DNA of 64,000 nucleotides from Bugula neritina (GCA_964035545.1 OZ037766.1:20387767-20451766), one strand, 5' to 3'. Positions 48,701-63,100 are shown, counted from the stretch's first letter. The notes: a model not told the origin generated them from the sequence alone. Translations and numbers: made by a program.

Positions 48701-51700
48701 TATCATAATATATTATAATGCTATATTACATCATACTACATTACATCATCATAATATATCATGGCTATATTATATTATCATACTATTGCTATGGTGTTGT
48801 AGAGCTGAAGTGGGAGACTTTGTGGTGGCCCCTTTCAATGGCAGCTGGTATAGAGGTCAAGTTACAACATGCAATGAACAAAGTGCTGTCATTGCTTATA
48901 TCGACTATGGTCAGTGCACAACATTAGTTTAAACTTATCAGTTAAATGTGTACATGTCTGTTCGTTTTAGCAATTCATTGGGTCTATTTTATCAAGTTTC
49001 TAGTTTGTTTAAGTCTAAAAAGTCTACTTATTTAGTGCAGTTACATCTTTTCTACAAAATTATATTACATTTCGGTTATATTTAATGTTCAGGACATCCC
49101 TTTTTATAGTTTTACTGAGTATAATAAAAAAAACATTGTTTTCGTTTGGCTCCTTCTAAAAAAATTAAGAAGAGTGACTTGTGAGATTAAATTGTCTGGC
49201 GGTTTTCTCCCCATGTGTCAGTTGACTCTATTTTGTTTTTTTTCAGGCATCAATAGTGGTACTTTTGTGTTCTGCCTCATGAAGATAATAATTTATTGCA
49301 TTTTCAGCATATGATGGAATATATAGGGTTTATATGTCTTTCCTAGCAAATTCAAATTGATCCTACTAGCTGAAACCATGATATTAACATCCAATTCATT
49401 TGCTGTGGAGCTCATTGTATATAATAGATATTTGAGTGGCTGTCCTTTTTCTGAGACAACTTTTTCTTGTTTTTTATATATGTTAGTATGTTGTATTTAT
49501 TAACAATATTTAAAACTATACCCTTTACAGTAGCACGACTTGATTTATCCTATTGTGCTATTTATTTATTAGGAAACATAAGTGCAGTGCCTCATTCTCA
49601 ACTGATTCCACTTCCTAAGCAATTCTCTGAGCTACCGGCCATTGCAGTAAAGTGCCAGCTCTGTGGTGTTAGAGATTCAGATGACAGGAGAAGCAAGCAG
49701 ATGGCAATTCATCAGATTCAGGTCATTTACTCTATGAAGCTGATGAGCATGAAATGTTTTAGTACTCTCATACTTTTAATAAATTTTTTGTGTCCGCTTG
49801 CCCACTCAACATTTTGCCACATGTTTTGTATTATTTATTGTTATATTGCACATTTAACTGAATTAGAGATTATATCACATTCATATTCTTTGCATGATGT
49901 GATTGTTGTTGAAAATCCTCAAAGCATGCAGTGAATTTATCTTGTAATTCCAGGCTCTGGCTGATTGTAATGTCAGGGCAGTAGTTCAGAGTGTTGAGAA
50001 AGAAAGCATAACTATTGATGTATACAATGAGCAAGGAGAAAATGTAGCTGAAAAGTTAGTCAGTCATGGTTATGTGTTGAGGGTGGCTGGTAAACATGCC
50101 CCTCCATTGCTAGGCTCTGCAAGTACTACTCCAAAAGCGTCGAGGTCCTCACGTTCAGTATTCAACTCTCCTGAAGATTTGCCCCCTCTACAGCCTGTGT
50201 CTGACCAGGAGTGCTTCAGTGACACGCCTAAGCTAGTCTCTGCAGTAAGATACTTTATGCCATGCACATTTACCTTGCTTAGAATTTAGGATTAGAGCAA
50301 CAAGTTAGCAGAATTTCAATGTGTTTTATGAAATAAGGAAATAAAATCAGAAAGTGTTGAATGCAAATTGAAAAATAAAAATATCAGCAATTCATATTGT
50401 TTGATTATTCACTTCGACAGTTTATTGCAAATATAAGTGTGTTGGCAGGAGAATCATGGTCAGCAAGCCTTTCCACCGGCATCATCTAGCCGTCAAAAAC
50501 CAGTACCTGCTCTCTCTAGGGTGGCTGGTAGGTGTCTCTATATACTCTCTTATACTTTCTCTAGCTAAGTCCTATTAAAACACACCATTACTCTTATTAT
50601 TACACTATTGCATCATGGTGTAACTGTAGTGGGATTTGGCTTTTCCTGTGTGTTAATCATAAAATGCAAAACATAACATTTAACATTGTGTTTCTAAATA
50701 AATGCTAGATGAATATTGAAATGTAAATATAATTTAAATATAAGAAATGGGGCCCGGAATTTATTGCTAGGAACACATCAGTGTTTTCATAGTATGTTCT
50801 TTTAAATGCTTTCCACTGCTTGACTTTGTAGTTTGTCAATATTTTGGTTTAATTCCAAACAAACTTTATAGTAGGTACCTAATTATTTGTGATTTTTATA
50901 TAATAAAGATATCATTTTCAGCTGACACTGTTTACCACGAAATGAATTTGCAAAGTGAGACCCTTTCTGTTGGTGAACAGGCATCAGTAGTGGTTGTAAA
51001 TTGTGATGACTTAGAGGAGATATATGTACAGCGAGCTGATCAAGTTGGTAGGTGGTGTTTGTGTTACCTCATCTAATGTCTATCTATCTCCATGTGTACG
51101 TTTATTCTTATTTCTGTAGCATATTGTGTACATTTAGTGTACAGTGTTTTACAATTTCTTCTGTTGATATAGGCTCATATACTTTTAGTGGTAAAAATTT
51201 TAGTATCAATTCAAAGGCCTTTGAATAAGCAAGCAGTATTTTTAAGCATTAGTTCTTTCATGGAAAAAATGTTAATCGTGTGATAGAAAAATGGTGGGCT
51301 AACTGGACCGATGACAGTTCTTCATCTGACCAACAATTGACGTAGTAGTATTCATTTTTAGAAAAGGCAATCTCTTGATAATTGGCAAATTCATTAAAGG
51401 GTGTAAAATTGAAAATTAAAAAGCTAATTCTTTTATTTTGAACGTTTTCAATATCTGTACAAATTGTTATTTATAATCTGTAACAACTGGAATATTTTAA
51501 TTTAATATGAAATAATAAGTTAATTATTTTAAAAGTGGACATTTATATATTAGTTAAAATTATGCAAGTGTCTAATGAATAAGCGCTTGAATTGTTTTTC
51601 AATGCTATAGCCAATTGCTGTGCTATAACTATATGTTATTGCAATTTATTAGTATCTTTGAAACTGTTTATTCTGAGACTTTTTATCAACTGGTGCTGGA

Positions 51701-53800
51701 TAAATATTTGAGTTACTGGATCAGTAAGACCAAAAAACATTTAGTTTGATTTCGATACTTTTTATGCAAACTTGGATTTTACAACATAACCTAAACTCAT
51801 GCAAGTTTTTTTTTGTTATTTCATATTCGGGCAACTTATATAGCGAGCTGGCACTACTGTGGTGTTAGGACTCATCACATCAACTGTATGGGATAATGCA
51901 TCTAATTTGAAGCATTTTAATTTTTTAAATTATACATGTATTAAGAGTGAACAGTTTGACTTGGCTCTAAGTAAAACAACTTAGAAATGAAATGTTCTAC
52001 CTATAGTTTTTAATTGACTGAATTAGTGGCAAATGATAAGTTTTAGTCCATCGAAAATAATGTTAGACAACCCCCACACGCCGTGTAGGTTCACATATTA
52101 TGCTTTATCCGAAAAAAGTTATATGGTACTTATTTGATAAATATTTGGTTGAGTAATCGTTAGTTGTTTTGATATTTTTACCCTCCTATCATGCTAAGGT
52201 GGACGGCGAATCTTCATTACTACTAGTTAAATGTTTCTAATTTGCCAATTTCCAACTGTATTCAGTCTCTGCTGGACATTCATTGTGGCAAACTCATGCT
52301 TCACTAGTGCCAAACTCCTATTACCCACCTCATGTATCTTGAATAAAAATACAATGTAAATTTGGTTTTTAATGTTTCTTTTAATTTTGCATTGAACAAA
52401 CCCATTCCTCCTTTGCTGACTCACTTTCTTCCATTTTAGCAATGAGGAGGTTGTTGTTGGCCATGGAGCAAGTCACACCAATGTTAGCTTCACCTCCACA
52501 CCTCGACAGTATTCATAAGGGAGAGTTACTTTTGACCATTGATCCTGACAGTGGAGAGGCTGACCGGGTAGTAGTTCTGGACACCACTGAGTACGATGGC
52601 ATGATCAGAGTTAGATCCATTGACTATGGTAGCAAATGCTCAGTTCGGAGAAACTCTGTGGCAAGATTGACTCCTGAAACTCTGAATATACCTAAAAGAG
52701 CCATTCAAATTAGATTAACAGGTACTTGAAGATGCTAGCTGAGACTTGTCAGACACTACCAAGTACTTGTCTAGCATTGGTTGCTGTTGAAAGGCCATTT
52801 ATTTTGATGTGAAATTAGATTATTTATATTGTTATTAGGCATCCAAAAGATACAATATTTTTAGATATGAAACTATGTCCCTGGTGTACAAATTTCAGCA
52901 CTAATAACGCTTGGGTTTGTGCTCAATAATAAAACCAGAGTGACCGACGTATTAGTCATGTGCAATCGGGCTTGTGTTACTAGTCATTTTCCACTGGTAT
53001 TTCACAAGACCAGTGGAAGGGAAAGGACAGTCTTGATATTTGCATTATGACTTCTCTTGTATCTGTAAAATGTTGAAATAATGAGTTTATACACGACCAA
53101 AAGAATATTTCAGGTGTGAATGGGAAGTTGCAAAGGGAAGGAGTTGAATTGTTGGCATCTCTGAATCAAAGAAAGATGTGGTTCAGAGTCACAGACATGG
53201 ATGGTGTCGTTGCCATTGGTGATCTCTTTAATGAGCATAAGGAACACTTTAACCAATCACTATCTGGCATGGTAGATAGAAATATCCTGATAAGTAAACC
53301 ACACAGCACTAGTAACAGAAAGCAAGCCGGTGGGCTAGATTCTCATGGTTAGTTGGTGCTACTGTAGCCATAGGTTGTATAGCTGTAATTATTCCCTGTA
53401 CATATTATACCTATTATGTCCTGCACCTGAAGGTGGCAGCACTTAGTGTGAAAATATCTTGTAAGCATTCCCCTTTGAATGTGAAGATGCATTTATCAGC
53501 CTGTTTGTGGCAGGAATAATGAGCATGGTTTGAACCTTGTAGTCTATTTGTGCAGGAAGTAGCAACATGGGAAGCGGGGAGTCATTGACTGGTATGCTTC
53601 AGTTACATGGTGCTGGAGATGGGACCCAGACCGGTGGGAAGGAGCTTCAGCTAGCCATGTTGGAGCAGCAAGTTCGGGAATTGCAGTTAGAGAAGGAAAT
53701 ATTAACCAGAGAGCGGGACAGGCTTAAAATGTTACCCCCTCATACAACTGGCAAAAGTAAAGCTGTACAACTGATGGAAGATGATGAATTTTCTCTTTAA
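39757..53800 (+). CDS. RRM-MYND-Tudor protein (Vreteno/TDRD1-like)
   Basis: Nineteen exons: 39757-39835, 39980-40126, 40223-40378, 41160-41356, 41834-42002, 42136-42307, 43582-43665, 44644-44812, 45067-45130, 46181-46286, 46503-46609, 48803-48909, 49573-49721, 49954-50244, 50449-50527, 50922-51047, 52440-52721, 53114-53347 and 53556-53800. All phases agree. From the ATG at 39774 it gives about 981 aa; exon 1 is open further upstream, so the start is provisional. An RRM ([10 protein letters not shown] as RNP2, AYVNLKS as RNP1) spans residues of about 28-105. A MYND finger (CRVC...[19 protein letters not shown]...H...C) spans about 204-237. A degenerate Tudor-like region is at 302-407, a canonical extended Tudor domain (WYRGQV, IDYGN) at 408-660 and another (SIDYGS) at 690-900. 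A coiled-coil lies near 930-955. This order matches Vreteno, a germline piRNA factor; Tudor domains bind dimethyl-arginine of PIWI proteins. The piRNA role is inferred from architecture. Confidence 0.85.
44003..44650 (+). repeat. 21 x 30-bp minisatellite carrying splice acceptors
   Basis: Unit ACTGTGTGTAG|GTGTGGGAAT followed by ATAGTATAT; most variation is at two positions. The array runs to the start of exon 44644-44812, whose acceptor (CTGTGTGTAG|GTTTGGGAAT) is the last unit. The 10-mer AATGCAGTCT brackets the array (43993-44002 and 44651-44660). Since 30 is a multiple of 3, all frames without a stop stay open, which explains the repetitive ORFs on both strands; these are not genes. Confidence 0.9.
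45895..46165 (+). repeat. CA-rich 20-22-bp tandem repeat in an intron
   Basis: About ten units of AACACACACACACTCGTGCA with small length changes, then CATA repeats, directly upstream of the exon at 46181. Histidine/threonine-rich and cysteine/valine-rich ORFs here are artefacts. Confidence 0.9.
46610..48802 (+). other. 2.2-kb intron of the Tudor gene with AT-rich inverted repeats
   Basis: Largely AT-rich. Notable pieces are an inverted repeat TGTGCTATATGTGCTATAG / TACATATAGCACATA at about 47691-47728, and tandem TACATCATACTACAT-like words at about 48715-48790 just before the acceptor. No additional coding exon was supported. Confidence 0.4.
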
Positions 53801-54101
53801 GTTGAATGCTTTGTCAAGCAATTGATGTGTACATAGTCCTGCTCAAAAGTTGTCCAAAACGTGCTGTATTTTATTTTTCCATTTTAAATTGCCACTATCT
53901 ACTTTGAATAGGCTGTAACTTTCAGTGACTTTCATATAAATATAGTTTGTGTTACAATATACTTGTGTGTTGTATTTGTTTATATTAAAATAATACACCC
54001 CCAAGCTTCAGTTCACAAGCAACAGTAATATAAATAACAAAAAAATAAATAACAAAAACTGCTAAAAATAATATATCCGTCAAATAGAAAGTCAAAACGT
54101 A
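53801..54101. other. convergent intergenic region, Tudor gene and HAUS8
   Basis: Only 301 bases separate the two stop codons. The plus strand has ATTAAA at 53984-53989 for the Tudor gene. The minus strand has AATAAA at 53870-53875 for HAUS8. If both are used, the 3' UTRs overlap by roughly 100 bases. Confidence 0.45.
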
Positions 54102-57100
54102 TCACTGTTGACTTCGTCTAATCTCAATTTCTTGAATTTTCATAGAGTTGTCCTGGTTTGCAAGTGTCTGTGCTGCCTTTACCAAGGTTTTACATCTGCA
54201 ATATACAAATACTATTACATACAACAAGGTGAAACCTTGGCTTGTGTTAATTATACTGACTGGTAAAAATCTACTTTAAATTTGCATTTGCTTGCTCCAA
54301 AACATGTCAGAAGTCGAGGTTGTTCCTACGTATAAGTTGGACAAAACTCAAATGGGGAAGAACAATAGAAAATAAGTAAATGACCTGGGATTACAGTAGC
54401 AATACACAGCAAAGCATCAACTTTGATTTATTTATAAGTTGTGGCTCAAAGTAGATTTGATACAACCCATTATTTGCTAATATTACAGCTTATTAAATGG
54501 AATTTATTCTGATAGCACTGTCATACTTGGACTGACAAAGGAAAGTTAGCTAACAAAGAGAATACAGCTGCTAGCACACTTCCAGGGAAACTAGATGGCA
54601 GTTTTTAAGACATCCTACAACTTGTTCCTAATAAAAACACAATTGAATGCCTATGCACTGGAGTATTAATGATGGCAAAAGCCTACTTGTTCAACATCTT
54701 CTGTTCTTCAGTTGCGGACTTAGCTAATGTATCCACAGTCTGAGCATATTGGCTTGTGGTAGAGACGGTGCGCCTTGTCTGGGAGGCTAGAGCCGCTACA
54801 AGCTGCTCACTTTCATCTAGTGCATTCATCAGAGCATCTAATAATCAACATACAACATTCTAAAACAGCTGATGACAATCAACTCCTAAAAATGGTATGC
54901 TATCCCATGAAGCCTTGTATTCTCATGTGATGAGAGCCGTGTAATCAACAGTAGGAGTTTGTCAAGCTCAATACTCAACCCTTCTTCATTGAGTAAGTCT
55001 CAAAGTTATGTTCATTCATCAGAATTAATGGGTCATTTACTTAATTTAGTACACACTGGAAATCTCCAGTTTTTAGCTATTTTTCACAGTTTATGTGCTA
55101 ACGAACATGGGTTTTTGTACCAAAACTAGTAAAATATCAATAAATACACTTAAATAATTAGGGTTCTTCTCAATTTTGCTTGATTTCCGATGTTTTTTCC
55201 TAATTATTCAGCTACTTGTGATTGCGAGCCATTACGTTTTTTTGTAACGGTCCGAAATTTTAATTCAGAGTCAAAATATTATAGAACATTTTTCTAAATC
55301 TAGCACTAAATTTAATGTTGAAATACTCTCCTTAAAATTTGAGACACAAAGTTGAGTGTTGATAATATTAGAAATACCTTCCAATTCTTCTTGTTCTTGT
55401 TTAGTATCAGGAATATTGATGCCCTCTGTTTGCAGTTCGTGGCGTGTAGAGTCTAGTGCTAAAGCCATGCTCTCATAGTTCTGGTGTAGCTGAGGGAGCT
55501 CATGAACTAGTGGGCCAAGAGCCGACTTCTACAATACATTATGGTGCTGGACTTTTAACCACCATAAAGCTACAGCAGTGATAAACACAATATTTATATA
55601 TACAACTAGTAGGCTACTAGTTTGTCAGCATATTTCATTGCTGTGTGATAACTAATATCAAATTATCTAAGAATCGCATCTTCAAATATTGACAGTACAA
55701 TTATGACATTCATGCACACTGCAGTGAAATGATATCAGGTGCAATGAACTATGAAAGAAATTTTATTTATGCTCTACATGATGACAAAAATATACTAATT
55801 ATAATATTTTGGGTAATATTCTAACTAAAACCTGAAGTCGTCTCTGATAAAAAGAAATCAAATATTTTGTGAAAAGTTATAAACCACCTTTCAGTTACAA
55901 ATTTTCAGTATTTTCGTATTCGAAATGCATTAAAGGCTAATTAAGCAGTCAAAAACATGAACATTCACTTGAAAGCAGGAAGTTACTTAAAAACACCTTG
56001 AAATCACACAATCTTTAATGTTCAGTATTATAGCAATGCAGGTAGTTATGGGCAGAAGCCTTAGTTGTTGCTCGTATATCACAGTAGGAGAAACCCCCTA
56101 TGTCCACTTGATGAACATTTAATGCATTTTCCCAGATAATTCGGTAAACCCTGGGAATATTTTGGAAACGCAAATATTTAGAAATGGGTTTCAGTTATTG
56201 AGCAAGTAAGAGTCAAACCTGCAAGTCAAGATGTTCCTCTAAATCAACAATATGCTGCAAACGGTCATGCTCTTGTTCAAGAGAGGACAACTTTTGTCTC
56301 ATGTGGTGATTTGTCACCCATAGCTTTTGTAGCTGATTCTATAACAATATTCACACATAAACTAACATAGAAATACAAATCAAGCTGTATTTGAACAAAT
56401 AGAATCATATAATTTATATCTTCAAAACAATATAAATTTACTTCAACACTCTGATAAATGCTTGGTCTATACTAAGAAGTAAATATTAAAAATAAATTTG
56501 AAGAGCTGCAACAGTATTCCCAGCAGACAACAAGGCAGTGAATATAACTACGTGGTAATCAAATAACAATCATATTACCATGACATCCTTCTCTTCTGTT
56601 TCCAAAGATTTTTCAGCCTTGGATGCAAGAAAGAGCCACTGAATATACCGGGAGTAGTTGATATCCAGTATATCTTGTGTTACATTCTCAGGTGAAGTCT
56701 TCTGCAACGGAACCAACAACTGAGTTCAACAAGAAGGGAACAAAAGAAGAGGAAGCGGAAGCATTACTGACAGTTGGTAAGAAGACAAACAACCATGTGT
56801 CAGAAAAGATGATACACCTTCTTATGACTCGCTGCATTTGATAGCACTTTATGATAAACGACTACATTGTAATACCTTCTTAGTTGAGCTCTTTACTTTT
56901 GGTCTTGTTGATGTACTAGATTTGCCCTTTAGATCGGCACGAGGAGGTGCAAGGAATGACACTGGATAAAATATTAGGAAATAGCACGTGTTGAAACAGG
57001 ATTAGCTAACCTGACAGACTGATAGGGAAACTGACTAAGTTTCCATAAAAAGCATTGATCATAGTTTCAGGGCACCAATAGTTATGTTACTGAGAAATTC

Positions 57101-60100
57101 TTAGTAAACAACAAAGGAAAAATTTCTTCTGGTAGTTATACACATTATTAGAGAGATTTAACTTGGCTAAAGGTCTATGCTATGCACCAAAAAATAATTA
57201 TTGGAGTAAATTAGTGTTGAAGGAGCAACTTACCCGTCTCATTGATATCTCTACTCATAGTTGTCTTATCAACTTGCAATGCCGACACATCAAATGACTC
57301 ATCAGGCACAATATTTTCCTTCTCGGGAGTGCTTGCTCTCTGTGACTTCTACATGACAGAAATGTTTACACATACTTTAAATAAGTTACTAGTTGGTAAA
57401 ATCTAGAGGGACGATAACATCTAACAGGGCGTTTAAAGTGCCAGTGCATCTTCAACATTGAGTTGAATACTAAACGATAAAATAAAGTTGAAATAGACTC
57501 ACTCTGTTAGCAGTGAATAGCATGTAGCAGGACAGAAGACCTGATACAGCATAATAAACACTCTCCAAATATTGCAATATGAATATATTAAGTGAACTGA
57601 CCCATATATAGAGTCAACCAAATAATAACAAATCTTACCTTTCCTGTCTGTGATGGTTTTACTCTTTCATTCAGATATTGAGGTTTGTGAGATGTGACAA
57701 CTCTTCGAGATGATAATTGTCTAGTGGATTGTTGCAGGTGGCTCTGTGAAACCAAATAATGAAAAAAAATTGTTTGCGATGTAGCATTCTATTAACAGAC
57801 AGCTCTATGCTAAGAAATCAAGAAGATATTTGAAGATAAATTGTATAAGTATAGTATAAGTATAGTGTAATGTAAGTATAGTATGGTATAGTATAACACA
57901 GTATAGTATACAACATAATATAGTATAGCTGGGATAGTATAGTATAAGACACCTGATTGGTGGACTTGGCCCTATGAGCTGCAGTTGTTTCCATCAACCG
58001 AGATGGAACTTCTCGTCCAACTTTCTTCTTCCGAGTCACTTTTACAGTTTTTTGCGATTTCATTTTCTCAAGTTCTTGAGAAATATCTTGCAGCGAATGC
58101 GGCACTTCATCTCCCAACTCGGCTCCTACCAGAGCAATAATGCTAGTGTAACTTAGTTTTGGTTTTGAGCCAGGAAGATGTTAGTGATACTGAAGCAACA
58201 CTTTAAAGTTTAAGCTTTGATAACGAGCTTTAACTGAAATATTAAGTTTCTACCCAACAGCAGAACTCAAACAAACATGTAAAAACAGCATTTGTATGAA
58301 TAAGTGGTGTCACAGTACTTAAACCATCCACGCTTACAAAGTTGAATTGAGTTCGAGATATGGTGGATAAAAGTGAGTGAATATCTAAAAACATAACATA
58401 ACAAAACATAACAAGATATGCAACTTCCAAGATGAAGCAATAATTTCAAAGGCAACTCATTTTTCACAATAGTAATTTAGGTCACTCATTCAGACGTCTT
58501 GATTATGAGTGAGATGAGTACCTGCTTTCACTAATACACAGCTGATTAAATCTCATCATGTGATCATGTGACTAGGCAGTCTGGTAAGTTCAACAACTAG
58601 AACATACCAGACACATGAATTATGCAAAGACTATAGCTTAAATGACCAATTGAGATAAAAGCATTAATAGGAAAAGTTAAAGGGTGAAAAAATGGCTAAA
58701 GTCTATTGATGGAACAGCCCACGAAAGAAACGACTTGAAGATCACAAATGAAGAACCATCTACATTCTACTACTACTTGCACAGTTGCTATGTTACAGAC
58801 ATGTTGCAAGCTCCTTCAAATTACCTCGTAACAACCGAAATACAACTAATATAGTACCTACTACTTGAAAACAGCAACTAAAGGAAGCTTCGTTAAGAGA
58901 CAGTAAGTTTGGGTGGCAAACCTGTAGAAGGGTTTGAGGAACTTGCATCATGGCTAGTGTTGTCGATTCGGTCAAGTGAGTTCTGCTCCGCCTGTGGTGC
59001 TAGCTTCTTGGGCTTAGTCAGTGAGCCTAAGGCTACACTGTGTAGCTGTTTGACGTGAACACCAGCCGCTTGGTGGGTGTCCCCTGAACCCCTACCAACA
59101 AGAGGTGTGACAGAATAACATAGATACATACACATGCATATATAGTATATACCAGTGTTTTATATAGCTGAATCTAGTTAGGTGAAGATCATTCTGAACA
59201 CCATGGAACAGCTCTATTATAAATAATTAGCCAGTGATTGAGTAGGTGTAAAGTGACATCATGCTAATGCTTCATATATAACAGGCTACATTGTATGCAA
59301 ACATATAAGTTATGCACTGACTCTCTGAACTTCTTTGTGCCTCAGTGTAGAAGTGGATAGGCATACCTGAGCGAGAGTTTAGCAGCTCTGGGTGAGTGGC
59401 AGATGACTTTATGAGGAGAAACTTCTAGTCTCTCAGTGACAGAAACCTCAGCAACGTCATCAGATACGCGCTGACTCAGAGCATCAACAACTATGACACT
59501 TGCATCTTGCTGATGAGCCAAATATGTCTCCGCTTTTTTCTAAACCAATACCAAAAAAGTCTGTATTTGAAAAGGATAACTTCATCTCCATGTCGAAATG
59601 AGCAAAGCTTTATTTACTTTTGTTGAATCATTCACTAAATAAATCTGTGTGTGAAATATTGGTCAGCAGAATACAGGCTACTCACAGTTATATCAGGCTG
59701 GGTGTCGTCGGACAAATCTAAGTCGGAAGCTGGTTTCTGTTTAGAAGGAGAAAATCCATAAATTGATTTTCTGATTTTGCTATAAAACAAAATATTATAT
59801 TTTTATAATTTACAATTTTAATAAAGCTTAACATAATATATTACAAGTATGGTTCATTAGCAACAAAATCCTTAAGTAAAGTTTATTGCAGCCCATGTCA
59901 GATCTTAAGACATGTGGTTAAAACTCAGCACCCTTGGTGAGTTTGGGATTGCTTTTCAACCCAGCATAAGCTTAGTTGACTATAGAAATTTCAAAGCATG
60001 TAATATAAATTATGCATTAGTATGGTATTTAAAAATCAGGGATGTAGTAGATTTTTTGAAATAGAAAACTTTTTACTATAGCCTATACTAAAATATTTTA

Positions 60101-63100
60101 AGTTACATAACACTTGCCTTCTAGGAGTAGAAACCTCTTCATCTTTCACTTCTAAAAGAAAACATAATTTACAGTCAGAAGTAAAGGATTCCATGTTACT
60201 TTATCAATACCCTGTATGAAGAAACTATTTGTCTCAATCAAAAGACATCACAGATGGGAGACACTCACCCTGGGCTACAGGAAACACATCAGACTTGGTC
60301 TGGGGACTAAATAATGCGGATTGTGAGTTGGAACAGAGCACTAGGTTTCCTTGAGCTAATGTTTTCTTTGGAGATCTAAAAGAACAAAAACTAAGATTTA
60401 TATTATATATAATATATATTCAGAAAATTAGCTTTCAGTCTAATTGTAACTGTACACTTTTCATAGTTAAATATGCGCAAAAGACAATATTGAATTTGAT
60501 AAATAGTAAATTAATTATGGCCCCAAAGAACCATTACTAAGAATACTAACACTTCAGTCTGAGGCTCACTACAAGTTTTATCATAGTGAGACTAAATCAA
60601 AGTCACTTGGTACCAGTCAGACTGAGAACTAGCTTAAATGCTATCTAGTTACCATAGCTGGCATAAACTTTCAATCAAAATTATCAGGTCATGTCTAGTC
60701 AAGCGGTTGAAAGCCAGTTCAATGAATTTACTTGAACAATTTGACTGAGGCTGGGCTGAGAATATTCGAATCAACGTGACCATGAACACCAACATGACTA
60801 TGGCTACAATCAGGTTCCGCTAGTTGGGCGATTTACTCGTATGTATTCCTATTCATCATAATTCATGTTGGTCAGCCTTGCACTTGCAGTAATAGTATAA
60901 GCAACAGTTAGACTTAAAGCTAAGTGAGTTACTGAGTTTATAATAATTGACAATTTAATGTGAATGTTGGCCATCTCATTATCATTAGAATAATCAGTCG
61001 TTAAGCACTTGCAATCACTACAATATAATTATTATTATAAATATTAATTAATTATCGTAAATTAATTTAGTTCAACATAAATAATTGACTATTATCATTA
61101 TGGTAATTATACTAAATAGTAGTTACCTCCAGTTACCTCCAGATTACGATCATGCTAGACCACTAGGTAGCAGAAGCGGCATGCCTCATATGTTTATGGT
61201 TGGTCAGAAAGTAAAATGCATACAATAGTCCATAAATTGGTTGCAGTGTGTGTTGCAATATTGTTTATTAGTACAGGTAAGTTAACCTGTCAATGTTTAG
61301 ATTATTCTGTGTGTAAATTAGTCTTGCAAGGATTGTTCCCTTTAAGGTCACGGATTGTTCGTGGCAAGAAGCTGTTATAATAGCAGTTATTATTGGTGCT
61401 GACTGATCTTGGCTGTCCTAGTGTTTGGGCCCTAGTTTGGATAAAACTTTCCGGGTGTTTATTAGTTCTTCATACGCGGCAGAGAGTGCTGGGTGATATT
61501 CTTCCTTTTGGAGTATCCTCATAAGGAGTCTTAGCCGTTGAGTTCTTCTTCTTTCATCGAGGGCGGCCAGCTCCAGTCTTTCTTTTGCTTCTCGCACTCC
61601 TCTTCTACCCTTGATGTTAGCTATGGCTCTTACTGCCCGTGTTTGTACCTCTTCGATGGAATTTATTTCTTTTGTAGTATAGGGGTCCCAAACAGCAGAA
61701 GCATAGTCTAGGTGAGGAAGGCATAGGGATTTGTAAGCCATGAGTCTCACTTTTTCGGGTGCCCAGTGCAAAGCCCTTTTGATCATCCCCAGTTGTTTGT
61801 TTGCTAGCAATATTTTGCTCTGGATATGATTATCAAACTTCAGGTTGGCCTGTAGAGTCACTCCGAGGTATGTTGATTTGTCCACCTGTTCTAGAACTGT
61901 GCCATTTAACGTGTAGTGTGCTGGTATATCTTGCTCTTTGAATGCCATAATTTTGCTCTTTTTAACATTGAACTCCATACCCCACTTTGAAGCCCAACTT
62001 CCTGCTGCATCTATGTTCCTTTGAAACCTTAGTCTGTCTTGGTCATCTGAGACAGGCTGGTAGAGGAGGGTGTCATCTGCGAAGAGACCAACTTCACAAT
62101 CAACACAGTCAGGGAGATCATTTATGAACACGAGAAACAGTATGGGGCCGAGCACAGAGCCCTGAGGTACCCCAGACGTCACTGGCAGTGGTTCTGACTT
62201 TTTGCCATCGAGTACGACCCTCTGAGATCGGTTTAGGAGGAAGTTGTGTACCCATCCGAGCAGATAGTCTTCCATTGGTGCAATTGTTCGTAGTTTCTCC
62301 ATTAGAAGGGCATGGGGGACCCGGTCAAATGCTTTTGTAAAATCTAGGACTGCTGCGTGAACAGCCTTATGTTTATCGACATAGTTCAGTATCTGATGGA
62401 GAGTGGCGCATAATTGGGTCTCGCAGGACAAGCCCTGGCGGAAGCCGTGTTGTCTTGTGCTCAGTACATTGTCAACGTTGGCAAGTATTTTACGTAAGAT
62501 GAGATGTTCTGCCATTTTACATGGGATGCTAGTGAGTGAGATGGGTCGATAGTTTTGAGCACAATCCTCTGCACCGCTTTTATGGATGGGGGTCACATAC
62601 GCCTCTTTCCACTGGGTGGGGAGCTTCTGTTGATTCATAGAGGTTTTGTATATGATCGCAAGACAAGTGGATATTAGTGGGAGATCAACCATCAGATCTG
62701 CCTTCCTCAGGCCATCCGGACCTGGAGCTTTTCCAGGCTTGAGTTTCTGTATTAACTTGGCAATACCATTGCTGTCGATATCTGGTGGATTATCTATGTT
62801 TGTTGAGTTGGGACCAAGTGATGTCAGTTGGTGCCCTCTGTTGAACTGGGAGTGGAAGAATTTGTTGAAGGTTTCCGCACAGTTTTCTGGATCTGCATTA
62901 AGGGTACCATCAGTCATTTTGAGTTTTATGCGATTTTTGTTATTTGAGTTTCCTTTGAGGTGCCGGTAAAAGGGCTTACTGTTGCCTTCTAGGAGTGGTT
63001 GGATGATTTTATTGTGACCATATTCACTTTTTACCATCCTAAAGACTTTCTTAGCTGTTTTCCGGATTTCCTTGTATTTCGCATAACTGAATAAGTCCCG

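Noticed and set aside
50070-50267. Minus-strand ORF
   Set aside because: Antisense of the Tudor exon 49954-50244, which has consistent splice sites and phase.
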